A stretch of 64,000 bases of DNA from an uncultured Alteromonadaceae bacterium (GCA_947501935.1 CANMXU010000004.1:186001-250000), one strand, 5' to 3'. Counted from the first letter of the stretch, positions 1-9,710 are shown. Translations and numbers: made by a program. Notes: generated from the sequence alone by a model not told the origin.

Positions 1-1
1 C

Positions 2-1324
2 CCAGGAGGTATTACACGAAGTGATAGTTATCAATGGAGTGGCGGTGAACCAGAACTTGCTGGAATGTTGCATGAAAATTCAGTAGGAAACTTTCCTAAA
101 GGAGTCAATACCAACCTTTTCCCTGCAATGAATTGGGATAAATATCATAATTATTTAACGTCAAATTTTAAACGCTACGATCGTATAGAGCCTGAATATG
201 TTTATGACATTCAAGAACAAATTACTGCGGCATATATTCAAGCTGACTTTGAAGAGGGGGATTATCGCGGTAACTTTGGTTTGAGATATGTTGAAACTAA
301 AACCACGGGTTCATCAAACGATCGTATCCAATATTTTTATGACTATTACTTTCCTGATACTGAAGACCAAATTCCAGTAGAAGACCGTGAAGTTAATATT
401 GATAAAGTTATTACCCAGGTTAGTACTAATACCCAAGTATTACCGAGTTTTAATATTTCTTATGATATTTCTGAAGAGCTAGTATTAAGAGGGGCGGTAG
501 CCAAAGTGATGGCTCGACCTGATTACAGTGATTTAGGTGGCCAAGAAAGGCTTTATTGGATCTCAAATGAAAGAGCAAGTGATCGCTCAGAAGTAAATGA
601 AGAAGCAGGTTGGGCCGGTGGTGGAGGTAATAAAAACTTAAAACCATTTCTTGCATGGCAGTCTGATATTTCATTGGAATATTATTATGGTGAAGGTTCT
701 GCACTTGGTGTAAATGTTTTCTATAAAGATATCGATAATTTCGTAGTGCCGCTAAATGTCACCGCAACTAGAGATGTTCCTTTAATTGAGTTTCCAACTG
801 TTGGTGAAAGTGCTGGTGGTGAAAATGTTGTTATTGAAAATTATAGTACTTCTGCCAATGGCACCAATGCGGTCTCTCAAGGTGTAGAAGTATTTATTCA
901 GCATCATTTTGAAAATGGTTTCGGTATTACAGGTAACTATACCATTAATGATACTAACAAAGCTGATGTTTCAGTTGATGGCGCAAAAATGGGTGAGTCT
1001 AAATTACTTGGTTCTTCTGATTTCCAATTCAACTCATCAGCCTTTTTCGAGAATGCTGACTTCAGCGCTCGTATTTCATATACCTTACGCGGAAAAACAT
1101 CGTTGGGACTACAAAATGGCATGCAAACATACTTAGATGAATATCAACAAGTTGATGCCAATGCATCATACAACTTGATGGAGAATTTAGTGTTTACGGC
1201 GTCAGTGATTAATTTAACCGAAGAAGAGCAATTTAGTTACATCGGCGATGATACCAAAGATCGCTATTTAAGTAACTCATACTCGGGACGTCGTTTTTAC
1301 GCGGGCATTTCTTATAAATTCTAA
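2..1324 (+). CDS. TonB-dependent receptor, C-terminal part (gene starts before the window)
   Basis: The reading frame is open from base 2, so the true start lies upstream and only about 440 C-terminal residues are visible. They have the alternating aromatic/polar pattern of outer-membrane beta-strands, the MARPDYSDL segment typical of large carbohydrate TonB-dependent receptors of Alteromonadales, and a terminal strand ending in Tyr-Lys-Phe, the usual barrel-assembly signal. The plug domain is not in the window. Its position directly upstream of a discoidin-repeat lipoprotein and a GH85 gene suggests that it imports N-glycan fragments across the outer membrane. The family call is firm; the substrate is inferred from neighbours. 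Confidence 0.93.
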   Translation, partial: PGGITRSDSYQWSGGEPELAGMLHENSVGNFPKGVNTNLFPAMNWDKYHNYLTSNFKRYDRIEPEYVYDIQEQITAAYIQADFEEGDYRGNFGLRYVETKTTGSSNDRIQYFYDYYFPDTEDQIPVEDREVNIDKVITQVSTNTQVLPSFNISYDISEELVLRGAVAKVMARPDYSDLGGQERLYWISNERASDRSEVNEEAGWAGGGGNKNLKPFLAWQSDISLEYYYGEGSALGVNVFYKDIDNFVVPLNVTATRDVPLIEFPTVGESAGGENVVIENYSTSANGTNAVSQGVEVFIQHHFENGFGITGNYTINDTNKADVSVDGAKMGESKLLGSSDFQFNSSAFFENADFSARISYTLRGKTSLGLQNGMQTYLDEYQQVDANASYNLMENLVFTASVINLTEEEQFSYIGDDTKDRYLSNSYSGRRFYAGISYKF

Positions 1325-1337
1325 TTGGACAAGAAGC

Positions 1338-1377
1338 GCGAGTTGTTCTCAGTAAACAATAAAAAACAACAGCTCGC
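1338..1377 (+). other. Intercistronic hairpin between receptor and lipoprotein genes
   Basis: GCGAG (1338-1342) pairs with CTCGC (1373-1377), and the following TTGTT can pair with AACAA across a small bulge. No T-run follows, so it is more likely an mRNA processing or stability element than a terminator. It is the only structure in the 80-base gap. Confidence 0.35.
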
Positions 1378-1404
1378 TTAGCTTATAAAAAGATAGGTAA
1401 CAAA

Positions 1405-4368
1405 ATGAATAATACAAAATTATCTTTAATTGCGGCTTCAACCGCAATGATACTTGGAACTTTATCGGGATGTGGTGGCAGTAGTGATGATCCCAACCCA
1501 GATAATATTCCTAAAGTTATTGAAACTACTCATGCTGAAATTAGTGGTAATGCCCTAAAAGGTACGATGGAAAATGCCAACGTAACATTTGAGCAGCTAA
1601 ATGGTACTAATTTAAATATCACCTCGGATGCTAAAACAGACACTACCGGTAATGTAATAATTGATGTTACTGGTGATGTTGGTTTTGGTCTTGATAGTAT
1701 TATCAAAGTTATAGTTAGTGCAGACTCTGAAACTTTAATGGTTTGTGATGCAGCTCTATGTGGTGATGCTTCTTTGGGAGACATCGTTTCAGGTACATCG
1801 CTGGCGGGCACAGAATTATATAGTCTGAGCTATTTAAAAGTTCCTTATGCCAATAGCTCAGACGGACAAGCAGACTCAGCATTCATTGCCAATGCACTAA
1901 CAACACTAGCTACACAGTTAATTGAACGCGACATTGCCACAGGAAAAAATGTTTCTACTCTACAGTTACTTGAATTAGCTCAAGCTGAATATTCAGCATT
2001 AGTGCTAAGAGCATTGGGTGTTGACGATAGTAAAACTAATGTTTTTACTGAACAACTACTGAGTGCGGAAAATATTAGCAACTTTGTTATTGGCGAAACT
2101 TGTACCGACGAGCCTGTTTATGCAGAAGAGGAGGTACCAGTATTAGATGACAGTGGTGATCCAGTACTTGATGATGAGGGCAACCCTGTTACTGAACCAG
2201 TACAAGCTGTTGATGACGAAGGCAACCTTGTAACCGAAGAAATTTGTGAAGATGTTTATGATCAATCATCTAAGGCAACCTTGTCATTACTGAATGCATC
2301 ATTCGCTTATTTTGAATCTGGTTATAGCCAAAAATCAACCTTAGCAAACGCTTATAGTAATTTAGAAGCCGCACTAAGTGGTAACGAAGACGCATTAACA
2401 ATGCTTAGACAACCGCTATATGATGCTATTAATACGAGTGCTGTAGCACAAGAGTTAGGCATCATTGCAGACGATGTTATTGATTTAACTTTACCTCTCT
2501 TTGAAGTATCCACTTCATCTGGCCCTGTGCAAGAAGTGACCACTACAGAAAATATGGCTACGGCAATAATTACTGCACGTAATCGCATTGGCGATGGTGA
2601 AGCTGAAACTATGGCCTTTGATGGTGATGTTAACACTAAATGGCTTGACCATAATGACTGGGCGGGTGCGCCAACAGCAGAAGACCCATCGTGGATTCAA
2701 CTGCAATTTGCTGAAGTTCAGGCGGTAAACAGTTTATTTATTACTAGTGCTAATGATGGACCAGAACGCGATCCAGAAAACTTTAATGTTCAAGGTTCAA
2801 ATGACGGAGTCACTTGGGTTAAATTGGCTGACTTTGTTGGTGAATCTTTTGATGAACGTTTCGAACGTAAAGAATTTAGATTCTCCAATGGCATTGAGTA
2901 CAGCTATTACCGCGTTAATATCACCAAAAATAAAGGTGACAATACCTTAATGCAAATAGCTGAGATTGCAATGGTAGGCCCTATTTATACCAGTGTTGAT
3001 CATAGCGACCCTGTTGGCAGTGGCACAATTACTGCGCGTAATCGTATTGGTGATGGTGAAGCTGAAACCATGGCCTTTGATAATAACCCTGAAACAAAAT
3101 GGTTAGATCATAATGACTGGGCAGGTGCTCCTACAGTTGAAGATCCTTCATGGGTGCAATTTGATTTTGCTGAGGCCGTAGCCGTAAATGTACTTGGTAT
3201 AACGAGTGCAAATGATGGTGAAAACCGTGACCCTGAAAACTTTACAGTAGTAGGTTCGAATGATGGCGGTACAACTTGGGTAACATTAGCAACTTGGCTG
3301 GGTGAATCGTTTGATGAACGTTTTGAACGTAAGCTATTCAACTTTGACAATAGCTTAGCTTTTACTTCATATCGTTTAAATATCACTAAAAACAAAGGTG
3401 ATGACACTTTAATGCAAGTGGGCGAAATTGAGTTTATTGGCCCGAAAATGCCTGATTTAAATCATGCATTAACAGCAGGAACAATCATTACTGCACGTAA
3501 TCGTATTGGTGATGGCGAAGCTGAAAGCATGGCGTTTGATGGCGATGTTAATACCAAATGGCTTGATCACAATGATTGGGCAGGTGCACCAACAGAAGAA
3601 GCCCCTTCATGGGTGCAAGTACAACTCCCAGCAGCTGCAGCGGTGAATAAGCTTGCGTTAACAAGTGCGAATGATGGTGAGAACAGAGATCCAGAAAACT
3701 TTGATCTTGAAGGGTCAAGTGATGGTATTACTTGGGTAGCACTATCAAGCTGGTTAGGCGAAAGCTTTGAAGAGCGTTTTGAACGTAAAATATTCACCTT
3801 TAGTAACGACTTAGCCTTTAGCTACTATCGTTTGAATATCACTAAAAATAAGGGGGATGATACCTTGATGCAAGTGGCTGAAATCGAACTGATAGGCCCA
3901 GAATACTCATCTATTGATCATTCTGGTACTGACGGCGTAGTTTTGACTGCTAGAAATCGTATTGGTGATGGTGAAGCTGAAACTATGGCTTTTGATGGGG
4001 ACATTAATACCAAGTGGCTAGATCACAATGATTGGGCTGGTGCGCCAACTGAAGAAAATCCATCTTGGGTTCAGGTTGATTTACCTAACGCAAAAATTGT
4101 CGGTAGCATAGCAATTACCAGTGCGAATGATGGACCAGAACGTGACCCAGAGAACTTCAATATTCAAGGCTCAAATGATGGCGGAGTAACTTGGACAACC
4201 GTAGGGGACTGGGTTGGTGAGTCCTGGGATAACCGTTTCGAGCGTAAATTATTTGAAATGAATAACGGTTTTTCTTTTGAAAGTTATCGAATCAACATCA
4301 CTAAAAACAAAGGTGATAATACCTTAATGCAAATAGCTGAAATTGAGTTGATAGGACCAGACTTATAA
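1405..4368 (+). CDS. Surface glycan-binding lipoprotein with four tandem F5/8-type C (discoidin/CBM32-like) domains
   Basis: 987 residues. A lipoprotein signal peptide ends in LSGC with the lipidated cysteine at residue 23. The N-terminal ~370 residues resemble leader regions of Alteromonadales locus lipoproteins. They include an acidic loop of three DD-x-G-type repeats bounded by Cys233 and Cys281. From about residue 387 four discoidin-like domains follow, about 153 residues each and very similar (shared TKWLD, SANDG, RDPENF, RFERK and NITKNKGD motifs). No catalytic domain is seen. It follows the TonB receptor by 80 bases, and I infer that it binds glycan at the cell surface, the job done by SusD/SGBP proteins in Bacteroidetes. 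The ligand is not shown by sequence; N-glycan is inferred from neighbours. Confidence 0.88.
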   Translation: MNNTKLSLIAASTAMILGTLSGCGGSSDDPNPDNIPKVIETTHAEISGNALKGTMENANVTFEQLNGTNLNITSDAKTDTTGNVIIDVTGDVGFGLDSIIKVIVSADSETLMVCDAALCGDASLGDIVSGTSLAGTELYSLSYLKVPYANSSDGQADSAFIANALTTLATQLIERDIATGKNVSTLQLLELAQAEYSALVLRALGVDDSKTNVFTEQLLSAENISNFVIGETCTDEPVYAEEEVPVLDDSGDPVLDDEGNPVTEPVQAVDDEGNLVTEEICEDVYDQSSKATLSLLNASFAYFESGYSQKSTLANAYSNLEAALSGNEDALTMLRQPLYDAINTSAVAQELGIIADDVIDLTLPLFEVSTSSGPVQEVTTTENMATAIITARNRIGDGEAETMAFDGDVNTKWLDHNDWAGAPTAEDPSWIQLQFAEVQAVNSLFITSANDGPERDPENFNVQGSNDGVTWVKLADFVGESFDERFERKEFRFSNGIEYSYYRVNITKNKGDNTLMQIAEIAMVGPIYTSVDHSDPVGSGTITARNRIGDGEAETMAFDNNPETKWLDHNDWAGAPTVEDPSWVQFDFAEAVAVNVLGITSANDGENRDPENFTVVGSNDGGTTWVTLATWLGESFDERFERKLFNFDNSLAFTSYRLNITKNKGDDTLMQVGEIEFIGPKMPDLNHALTAGTIITARNRIGDGEAESMAFDGDVNTKWLDHNDWAGAPTEEAPSWVQVQLPAAAAVNKLALTSANDGENRDPENFDLEGSSDGITWVALSSWLGESFEERFERKIFTFSNDLAFSYYRLNITKNKGDDTLMQVAEIELIGPEYSSIDHSGTDGVVLTARNRIGDGEAETMAFDGDINTKWLDHNDWAGAPTEENPSWVQVDLPNAKIVGSIAITSANDGPERDPENFNIQGSNDGGVTWTTVGDWVGESWDNRFERKLFEMNNGFSFESYRINITKNKGDNTLMQIAEIELIGPDL
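2563..4365 (+). repeat. Four tandem ~459-bp coding repeats (discoidin domains)
   Basis: The arginine codon of the conserved TARNRIGDGEAE motif lies at 2578, 3037, 3496 and 3952, giving spacings of 459, 459 and 456 bases. The four encoded units differ mainly in synonymous and surface positions. This indicates domain duplication within the gene, possibly homogenised by recombination. Confidence 0.9.
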
Positions 4369-4380
4369 GCTAGCCCCTTC

Positions 4381-4453
4381 TGTGTAGAGACAGTGTTTAT
4401 GTGGGTAAACTCCCTTACACACAACCACATAAACATTGTTTCTGCACATTTTT
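4381..4453 (+). terminator. Long 24-bp stem-loop with T-run after the discoidin lipoprotein gene
   Basis: Bases 4381-4404 pair with 4425-4448 along 24 positions, with only G-T wobbles as exceptions, around a 20-base loop. TTTTT follows at 4449-4453. It sits 12 bases after the lipoprotein stop codon and 73 bases before the GH85 start. It fits a Rho-independent terminator, or a partial attenuator that lowers enzyme expression relative to receptor and binding protein. Confidence 0.75.
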
Positions 4454-4525
4454 ATAATTGAATTATTGGTGTGTGATTTGATTCGTCATACCAGAACATA
4501 GACCAATAAAATTAAAGATAAGAAT

Positions 4526-6325
4526 ATGAACATACGAATTTCAACAAAACAAATTATCATTCCAGCTGTACTTCTTTGCAGTACCCTGTTTAATGCTAAT
4601 GCTAATGCTAAAGTCAACCAAGATAAGCCGCCATTTTCTTTAACATTAGCACAAGTAAAAGCTTGGTCGCCAACATCAACTTTTGCCGACCCCAAAAATG
4701 TTTCAGCTACCGCTCTCGAAAGTCGATTTGTAAGTCAGCTAGATGAAAAAAAGCCCGCTTTAGATAAGCAAGTTAAATTATTATTAGCCCCAGATGGTAT
4801 GAATAACTTGGCAAATTACATTGAGCCACAGAATAAATTCAACTTGTATAATTTTACCCACTGGTCATATGTTGATGTACTCAATTGGTTTACTGGCGCA
4901 GCAGCAGTAAACATTCCTGCTCGACCTTGGGTTGAAGCCGCCCATAAAAATGGCGTGAAAGTCATTGGTACGGTGTTTTTTGCTCCCGCTGTTTATGGTG
5001 GAAAAGCCGATACAGTAGCTACACTACTTGAAATGGATGAGTATGGCCGTTTTCCTTATGCAGATAAGTTAGTGGAAATTGCTAACTATTATGGCTTTGA
5101 TGGTTGGTTAATGAACCAAGAAACAGATTTAACCTTTGTTAAGAATGCTGATAATGAAATTGTTGAGGGACAATTTGATTATCAGCGCGCAGCTAAGTTA
5201 GCGAAGAAAATGCAACGTTTTATGGCTTACTTAACTAAGGCGGCACCAGAGCATATGGAAGTACACTGGTATGACTCTATGTTACTTGATGGTTCAGTGA
5301 AGTGGCAGAATCAATTAAATGACCTGAGCAGTCCATTTTTCGAAATTAATAAAAGTGATGGTGTAATTGCGAGTGAAAATATTCAGGGCAGAATTAGCGA
5401 TAGCATCTTTTTGAATTATTGGTGGGATGCCGACATGGTTGAAAACTCCGTCAAAAAGATAAATCAACTTAATCGTTCAGCCTATGATATGTATTTTGGT
5501 GCTGACTTATGGCCCGAAAGAAATGCCCAGCGCTTATTTCAACGCCGTGATTGGTTAGATACTTTGTTTAATGAAGATGGTACCAGTGCTCAAAGCTCTA
5601 TTGCTTTATTTGCTAATAACGCCAGCTTTATATTTTCTGGCAGCAAGTCATTAGCCGCTTACAGTAACTTTCAAAATGATAGCAAAGACTATTTAAGTTA
5701 TTACCAAAGCGAAGTGCGCTTATTCTCAGGAGATGACTTAAATGTTTATCATGACGATGAGCAATCAAATTGGCCTGGGCTTGGTCGATATATTCCAGCC
5801 AAATCGACTTTATCGCAATTACCTTTTGCTACAAGCTTTAATACCGGCCACGGCAAGCTAACAGCACATAGCGGTAAGCTAACACAGGGTGAATGGCATG
5901 ATGTTGCTCAGCAAGATATTTTACCTACTTGGCAATTTGCTATTCAAGGAAATGAAACGTTATCGGTATTCTATGATTTTGAACAGGCTTATCATGGCGG
6001 CAGCTCACTAGCAATTCGCGGTGACTTGAGAAAAGGTTCTGCTAATATTCCACTTTACCAAACTGCCTTTACTGTTCGCAAAAATAGTAAAGTAGAATTT
6101 ATAGCTAAACAAGCAGAGCAAGGTGAAAATCTATCCTTTTGGCTTTTAACCGCAGAAGATGAATTTATCAGCTTAGCGTTTAATTTTGTTGATAATAAAT
6201 GGCGAAAACACGCAATGTCATTAGCCGAGTATGATGGAAAAATAATTAAGAAAATTGGCGTACATCTTAAACAAGGTACACACCCTAAATATTCAGCCAA
6301 TATCGGCTATCTGAGCGTTCAATAA
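4526..6325 (+). CDS. GH85 endo-beta-N-acetylglucosaminidase (ENGase), exported
   Basis: 599 residues. A Sec-type signal peptide (hydrophobic PAVLLCSTLFNANA, probable cleavage after an Ala-x-Ala) is followed by the GH85 barrel. Family landmarks are the YNFTHWSYVD segment, the GTVFF strand, and FDGWLMNQET with the likely proton-donor Glu199 and the assisting Asn197 two residues before it, as in the Endo-A type GH85 enzymes. A C-terminal beta-rich region from about residue 470 is probably a carbohydrate-binding or jelly-roll domain. GH85 enzymes cut between the two core GlcNAc residues of N-glycans, leaving one GlcNAc on asparagine. The stop codon overlaps the cutC start by one base (TAATG), so the two are translationally coupled. 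Confidence 0.93.
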   Translation: MNIRISTKQIIIPAVLLCSTLFNANANAKVNQDKPPFSLTLAQVKAWSPTSTFADPKNVSATALESRFVSQLDEKKPALDKQVKLLLAPDGMNNLANYIEPQNKFNLYNFTHWSYVDVLNWFTGAAAVNIPARPWVEAAHKNGVKVIGTVFFAPAVYGGKADTVATLLEMDEYGRFPYADKLVEIANYYGFDGWLMNQETDLTFVKNADNEIVEGQFDYQRAAKLAKKMQRFMAYLTKAAPEHMEVHWYDSMLLDGSVKWQNQLNDLSSPFFEINKSDGVIASENIQGRISDSIFLNYWWDADMVENSVKKINQLNRSAYDMYFGADLWPERNAQRLFQRRDWLDTLFNEDGTSAQSSIALFANNASFIFSGSKSLAAYSNFQNDSKDYLSYYQSEVRLFSGDDLNVYHDDEQSNWPGLGRYIPAKSTLSQLPFATSFNTGHGKLTAHSGKLTQGEWHDVAQQDILPTWQFAIQGNETLSVFYDFEQAYHGGSSLAIRGDLRKGSANIPLYQTAFTVRKNSKVEFIAKQAEQGENLSFWLLTAEDEFISLAFNFVDNKWRKHAMSLAEYDGKIIKKIGVHLKQGTHPKYSANIGYLSVQ

Positions 6326-7047
6326 TGGCTGTTCTTGAAGTGTGTATTAGTAGCGATAATCTTGCTCAAATGACAGCTAATATTGAAAGTGTTTATCAAG
6401 CGGGGGCTCAGCGTATCGAACTGTGCAGCGTAATGGCACAAGATGGTTTAACACCGGAACTTGATGCCGTAGTACTCGCCCGAAAGGCTTTTAAAGATAG
6501 GCGTGGACTTATGGTGATGATTCGTCCTCGTGCAGGAGACTTTCACTATGATGAAAGTGATATTTGCTTGATGTTAAGGCAAATAAAGCAAGTTGCTGAT
6601 GCGGGTGCTGATGGCGTTGTTCTTGGTGCGCTTAATAAAAGCAACAGTGCAATTGCTATAAGTACCATGAAAAGACTGATGTCACTATGCCAACGTCTTA
6701 ACTTAGAAGTAGGTTTTCATCGCGCTTTTGATGCGGTAACTGATAGAAAACTTGCTTTAGGGCAACTAATAAAACTTAAGATTGATCGTGTTCTTACTAG
6801 CGGTACTAAATGGGGAGACTCAACCTCTGCTCTGTCAGGTATAAGAACCTTAGTGAATATTATCACTTTAGCTCAGCAACATATCGAAGTGGTTATTGCT
6901 GGCAGTGTCAACCCGCTTAATGCTCGGACAATTTTTGATAATGTCATTCAACTCAATGCAAAGCTCTCTTTTCATAGTTACTCCAGTGTTTTAACCAATG
7001 GTGAAATTAACCAAGATACCGTTAAAGCCCTACTCAAAATTGATTAG
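6325..7047 (+). CDS. cutC: CutC family TIM-barrel protein
   Basis: 240 residues, cytoplasmic, no signal peptide. The N-terminal LEVCISS, the GAQRIELCS motif, the MIRPRAGDF segment and GFHRAFD are typical of CutC. CutC was historically linked to copper tolerance, but its biochemical role is unsettled. Here it overlaps the GH85 stop codon by one base and lies in the middle of a glycan locus, which argues for a role in sugar or GlcNAc metabolism rather than metal handling. That functional suggestion is inference. The family call is firm. Confidence 0.92.
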   Translation: MAVLEVCISSDNLAQMTANIESVYQAGAQRIELCSVMAQDGLTPELDAVVLARKAFKDRRGLMVMIRPRAGDFHYDESDICLMLRQIKQVADAGADGVVLGALNKSNSAIAISTMKRLMSLCQRLNLEVGFHRAFDAVTDRKLALGQLIKLKIDRVLTSGTKWGDSTSALSGIRTLVNIITLAQQHIEVVIAGSVNPLNARTIFDNVIQLNAKLSFHSYSSVLTNGEINQDTVKALLKID

Positions 7048-7080
7048 AAACGATGAAAAATTTATGTAACCCATGTTTTA

Positions 7081-7094
7081 TGCAATCGATTGCT
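7081..7094. promoter_or_regulatory. Operator-like palindrome upstream of the GH2-symporter-GH92 unit
   Basis: TGCAATCGATTGCT, 13 of 14 positions of a perfect palindrome, 44 bases before the GH2 start. It matches four further sites in this locus. The central CG and 14-base palindrome are typical of LacI-family operators; the regulator is not in the window. Confidence 0.7.
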
Positions 7095-7137
7095 GTTTGC
7101 CTTTTATTTTTTCGATTAACAAATAAGTAAATTACCT

Positions 7138-9690
7138 ATGATAACTACAGAATTATCTTACAACACCAGCGAGGCAAACTTGTGTCTCAACGGGCAATGG
7201 CAGTTTCGTCAACGCGGTCATCAGGAGTGGCTAGCGGCACAAGTGCCCGGCTGCAATTTTTCAGATTTACTTAATAACTTTAAAATAAATGACCCGTTTC
7301 ATCGTAATGAAGAAAGTCAGTTACAATGGATAGAAAAACATGACTGGGAATACCGTAAACTTTTTAGCGTTAATGAAACTATGCTAGCAGCTTCAGCCCT
7401 AGAACTAGCATTTGCAGGGCTTGATACCTATTGCGATGTTTATCTTAATGACGAGCTTATTTTACAAAGTCATAATATGTTTGTCGGCCATAAAATTTCA
7501 TGTAAACAATGGCTGAAAGTGGGGGAGAATAAATTGCATCTTATCTTCCGCTCACCTATTAACGAAGTGATGCCGACCTTTCTTGAAAATGGCTTTACCT
7601 ATCCTGCTGAGAATGACAAGTCAGAAGAGCGCTTGAGTGTTTTTACTCGGAAAGCACCTTATCATTATGGCTGGGATTGGGGACCAAGATTTGTTACTTC
7701 AGGCATTTGGCGAAGTGTATCGCTAGCAGTCATAAATGAAGCATGCATTACTGATGTGTATGTGCAACAAGATCATCTTAGCGAAGAGAATGCCTTATTA
7801 AATTTTCAAATATCGTTAACAGGTATTAAAAAGTTTACTGGCATAGTTAACATTGAATGTCTTAATGTTAGTGGCTTAACCAAGCAAATAGAAATTACTG
7901 TAAGCAATGAACAAGATGAGTTTAATATTCCTTTAATAATAGATAAACCATCACTGTGGTGGCCAAATGGTCTTGGTGACGCTTTTCTTTATCAATTTAA
8001 AATATCCTTACTTGCCAACCAAGCTTGTATTAGTGAAAAAGTGCTTGCTTTTGGTTTACGTACTATTGAAGTCATTAACGAACAAGATGAGTTTGGTGAA
8101 TCTTTTTATCTGAAGGTCAATGGTGAACCGACCTTTATGAAAGGAGCTAATTACATACCGTCTGACAGCTTTTTAGAGCGTGTATCTAGTACTAAATATG
8201 AGAAAATATTTAATGATGCTGTCGCTGCAAACATGAACATGCTTAGAGTTTGGGGCGGTGGTATTTATGAAAATGATGAATTTTATCAACTAGCTGATCA
8301 ATACGGTATTCTCATTTGGCAAGACTTCATGTTTGCTTGTAGTTTGTACCCTGCAGACGATAACTTTTTGACTACAGTTACTGACGAAGTTGAATATAAC
8401 GTTAAACGCTTGCGTAACCATGCTTGTATCGCACTTTGGTGTGGTAACAATGAAACTGAAATGGGGATAGAATTTTGGCAATGGCCAACCACATTCAATT
8501 ATAGCGATGAACTTTACCAGCAGCTAAAACAAGACTATACCAAGCTCTTTAAAGCTGTTTTACCTGACTTGGTAAATCGCTTTGACCCTAATCGCTTTTA
8601 TTTTTCATCTTCACCTATTGGCTACTGGGAAAACAAAGCCGATGACAATCGTGGTGATAATCATTATTGGGGGGTGTGGCATGGTGAAGAACCATTTAGC
8701 GAATTTAAGCAGCGTGTGCCACGGTTTATGAGTGAATATGGCTTTCAATCATTTCCACTAATGGACTCTGTGAAAAAGTACTCGATTGAAGAAGATTGGC
8801 ATATCGACTCTGCCGTAATGAAGTCGCATCAAAAGCATCCTAGAGGCAATAGTTTGATCCGCCAATATATGAAAGCTGAGTACCAAGATCCAAAAGACTT
8901 TGAGAGCTTTTTATATTTGAGTCAGGTGCAGCAAGCCTTAGGGCTTAAAATAGCATTCGAAGCTCATCGCAGTGCAATGCCATTTTGTATGGGCACTCTT
9001 TACTGGCAGTTTAATGACTGCTGGCCTGTAGCTTCATGGTCGGGCATTGACTATTACGGCCGATGGAAAGCCTTGCATTATCAAGCGCAGCGTTGTTTTA
9101 AAAATATTGCTGTTTTCATTGATGAAAGTGAAGCTAAATTGCAGGTCAATATTGTTTGTGACCAGCGTGAATCAGTAACACTTTTACTCAGTGAAAAATT
9201 ATTGACATTAGACGGTCAATTATTATGGTCGCAAGAAAATGTTATAGAAACAAAACCAAACGCTAGTAAAGTGCATTCTAGTAAAAATATTAATGAACTT
9301 ATGGTGAATAAAAATAAAGGTGATGTTGTTTTTGTTGCCTGCTTACATCGTATTGATAGTAATGGCATGCAGATTTCACTTGTCAGTGAAGCGTTACACT
9401 ACTTTACTGCGACTAAAGATCTTAACCTAGTGAATGCTAACCTGACAGTGTATAAATCTGTTGCCGATAATCAAATAAATCTAACGTTATCAGCTGACAA
9501 TTTAATGCGACAAGTTTATGTATCAATCGATGAGCTTGATGGCAATTTTTCCGATAATTTCTTTGATTTGTTGCCACATCAATCAAAACAAATCACGATT
9601 GAAACTGCTGGTAAAACTGAGCAAGAAGTTGCTTTACTGCTAGAAACAATACGTATAGTGTCCATCGTTGATACTTACCAAAAATCATAA
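7138..9690 (+). CDS. GH2 beta-mannosidase, cytoplasmic
   Basis: 850 residues with no signal peptide. The order is the beta-mannosidase-type sugar-binding domain (LNGQWQFRQRG, DWEYRKLF, LDTYCDVYLND), a beta-sandwich, then the TIM barrel with GANYIPSDSF and NMLRVWGGGIYE. WCGNNE carries the acid/base Glu439 and FMSEYGFQSFP the nucleophile Glu533. These motifs separate beta-mannosidases from beta-galactosidases in GH2. A cytoplasmic enzyme next to a symporter suggests hydrolysis of imported Man-beta-1,4-GlcNAc, the core disaccharide of N-glycans. It begins a unit preceded by an operator-like site and is followed after 20 bases by the symporter gene. Confidence 0.93.
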   Translation: MITTELSYNTSEANLCLNGQWQFRQRGHQEWLAAQVPGCNFSDLLNNFKINDPFHRNEESQLQWIEKHDWEYRKLFSVNETMLAASALELAFAGLDTYCDVYLNDELILQSHNMFVGHKISCKQWLKVGENKLHLIFRSPINEVMPTFLENGFTYPAENDKSEERLSVFTRKAPYHYGWDWGPRFVTSGIWRSVSLAVINEACITDVYVQQDHLSEENALLNFQISLTGIKKFTGIVNIECLNVSGLTKQIEITVSNEQDEFNIPLIIDKPSLWWPNGLGDAFLYQFKISLLANQACISEKVLAFGLRTIEVINEQDEFGESFYLKVNGEPTFMKGANYIPSDSFLERVSSTKYEKIFNDAVAANMNMLRVWGGGIYENDEFYQLADQYGILIWQDFMFACSLYPADDNFLTTVTDEVEYNVKRLRNHACIALWCGNNETEMGIEFWQWPTTFNYSDELYQQLKQDYTKLFKAVLPDLVNRFDPNRFYFSSSPIGYWENKADDNRGDNHYWGVWHGEEPFSEFKQRVPRFMSEYGFQSFPLMDSVKKYSIEEDWHIDSAVMKSHQKHPRGNSLIRQYMKAEYQDPKDFESFLYLSQVQQALGLKIAFEAHRSAMPFCMGTLYWQFNDCWPVASWSGIDYYGRWKALHYQAQRCFKNIAVFIDESEAKLQVNIVCDQRESVTLLLSEKLLTLDGQLLWSQENVIETKPNASKVHSSKNINELMVNKNKGDVVFVACLHRIDSNGMQISLVSEALHYFTATKDLNLVNANLTVYKSVADNQINLTLSADNLMRQVYVSIDELDGNFSDNFFDLLPHQSKQITIETAGKTEQEVALLLETIRIVSIVDTYQKS

Positions 9691-9710
9691 AAATAAAATA
9701 AGGTAAATTA

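Noticed and set aside
2563..4365. Evenly spaced repeats considered as a CRISPR or assembly error
   Set aside because: Units are 459 bases, coding and in frame, with differences scattered through each copy; they are protein domains.
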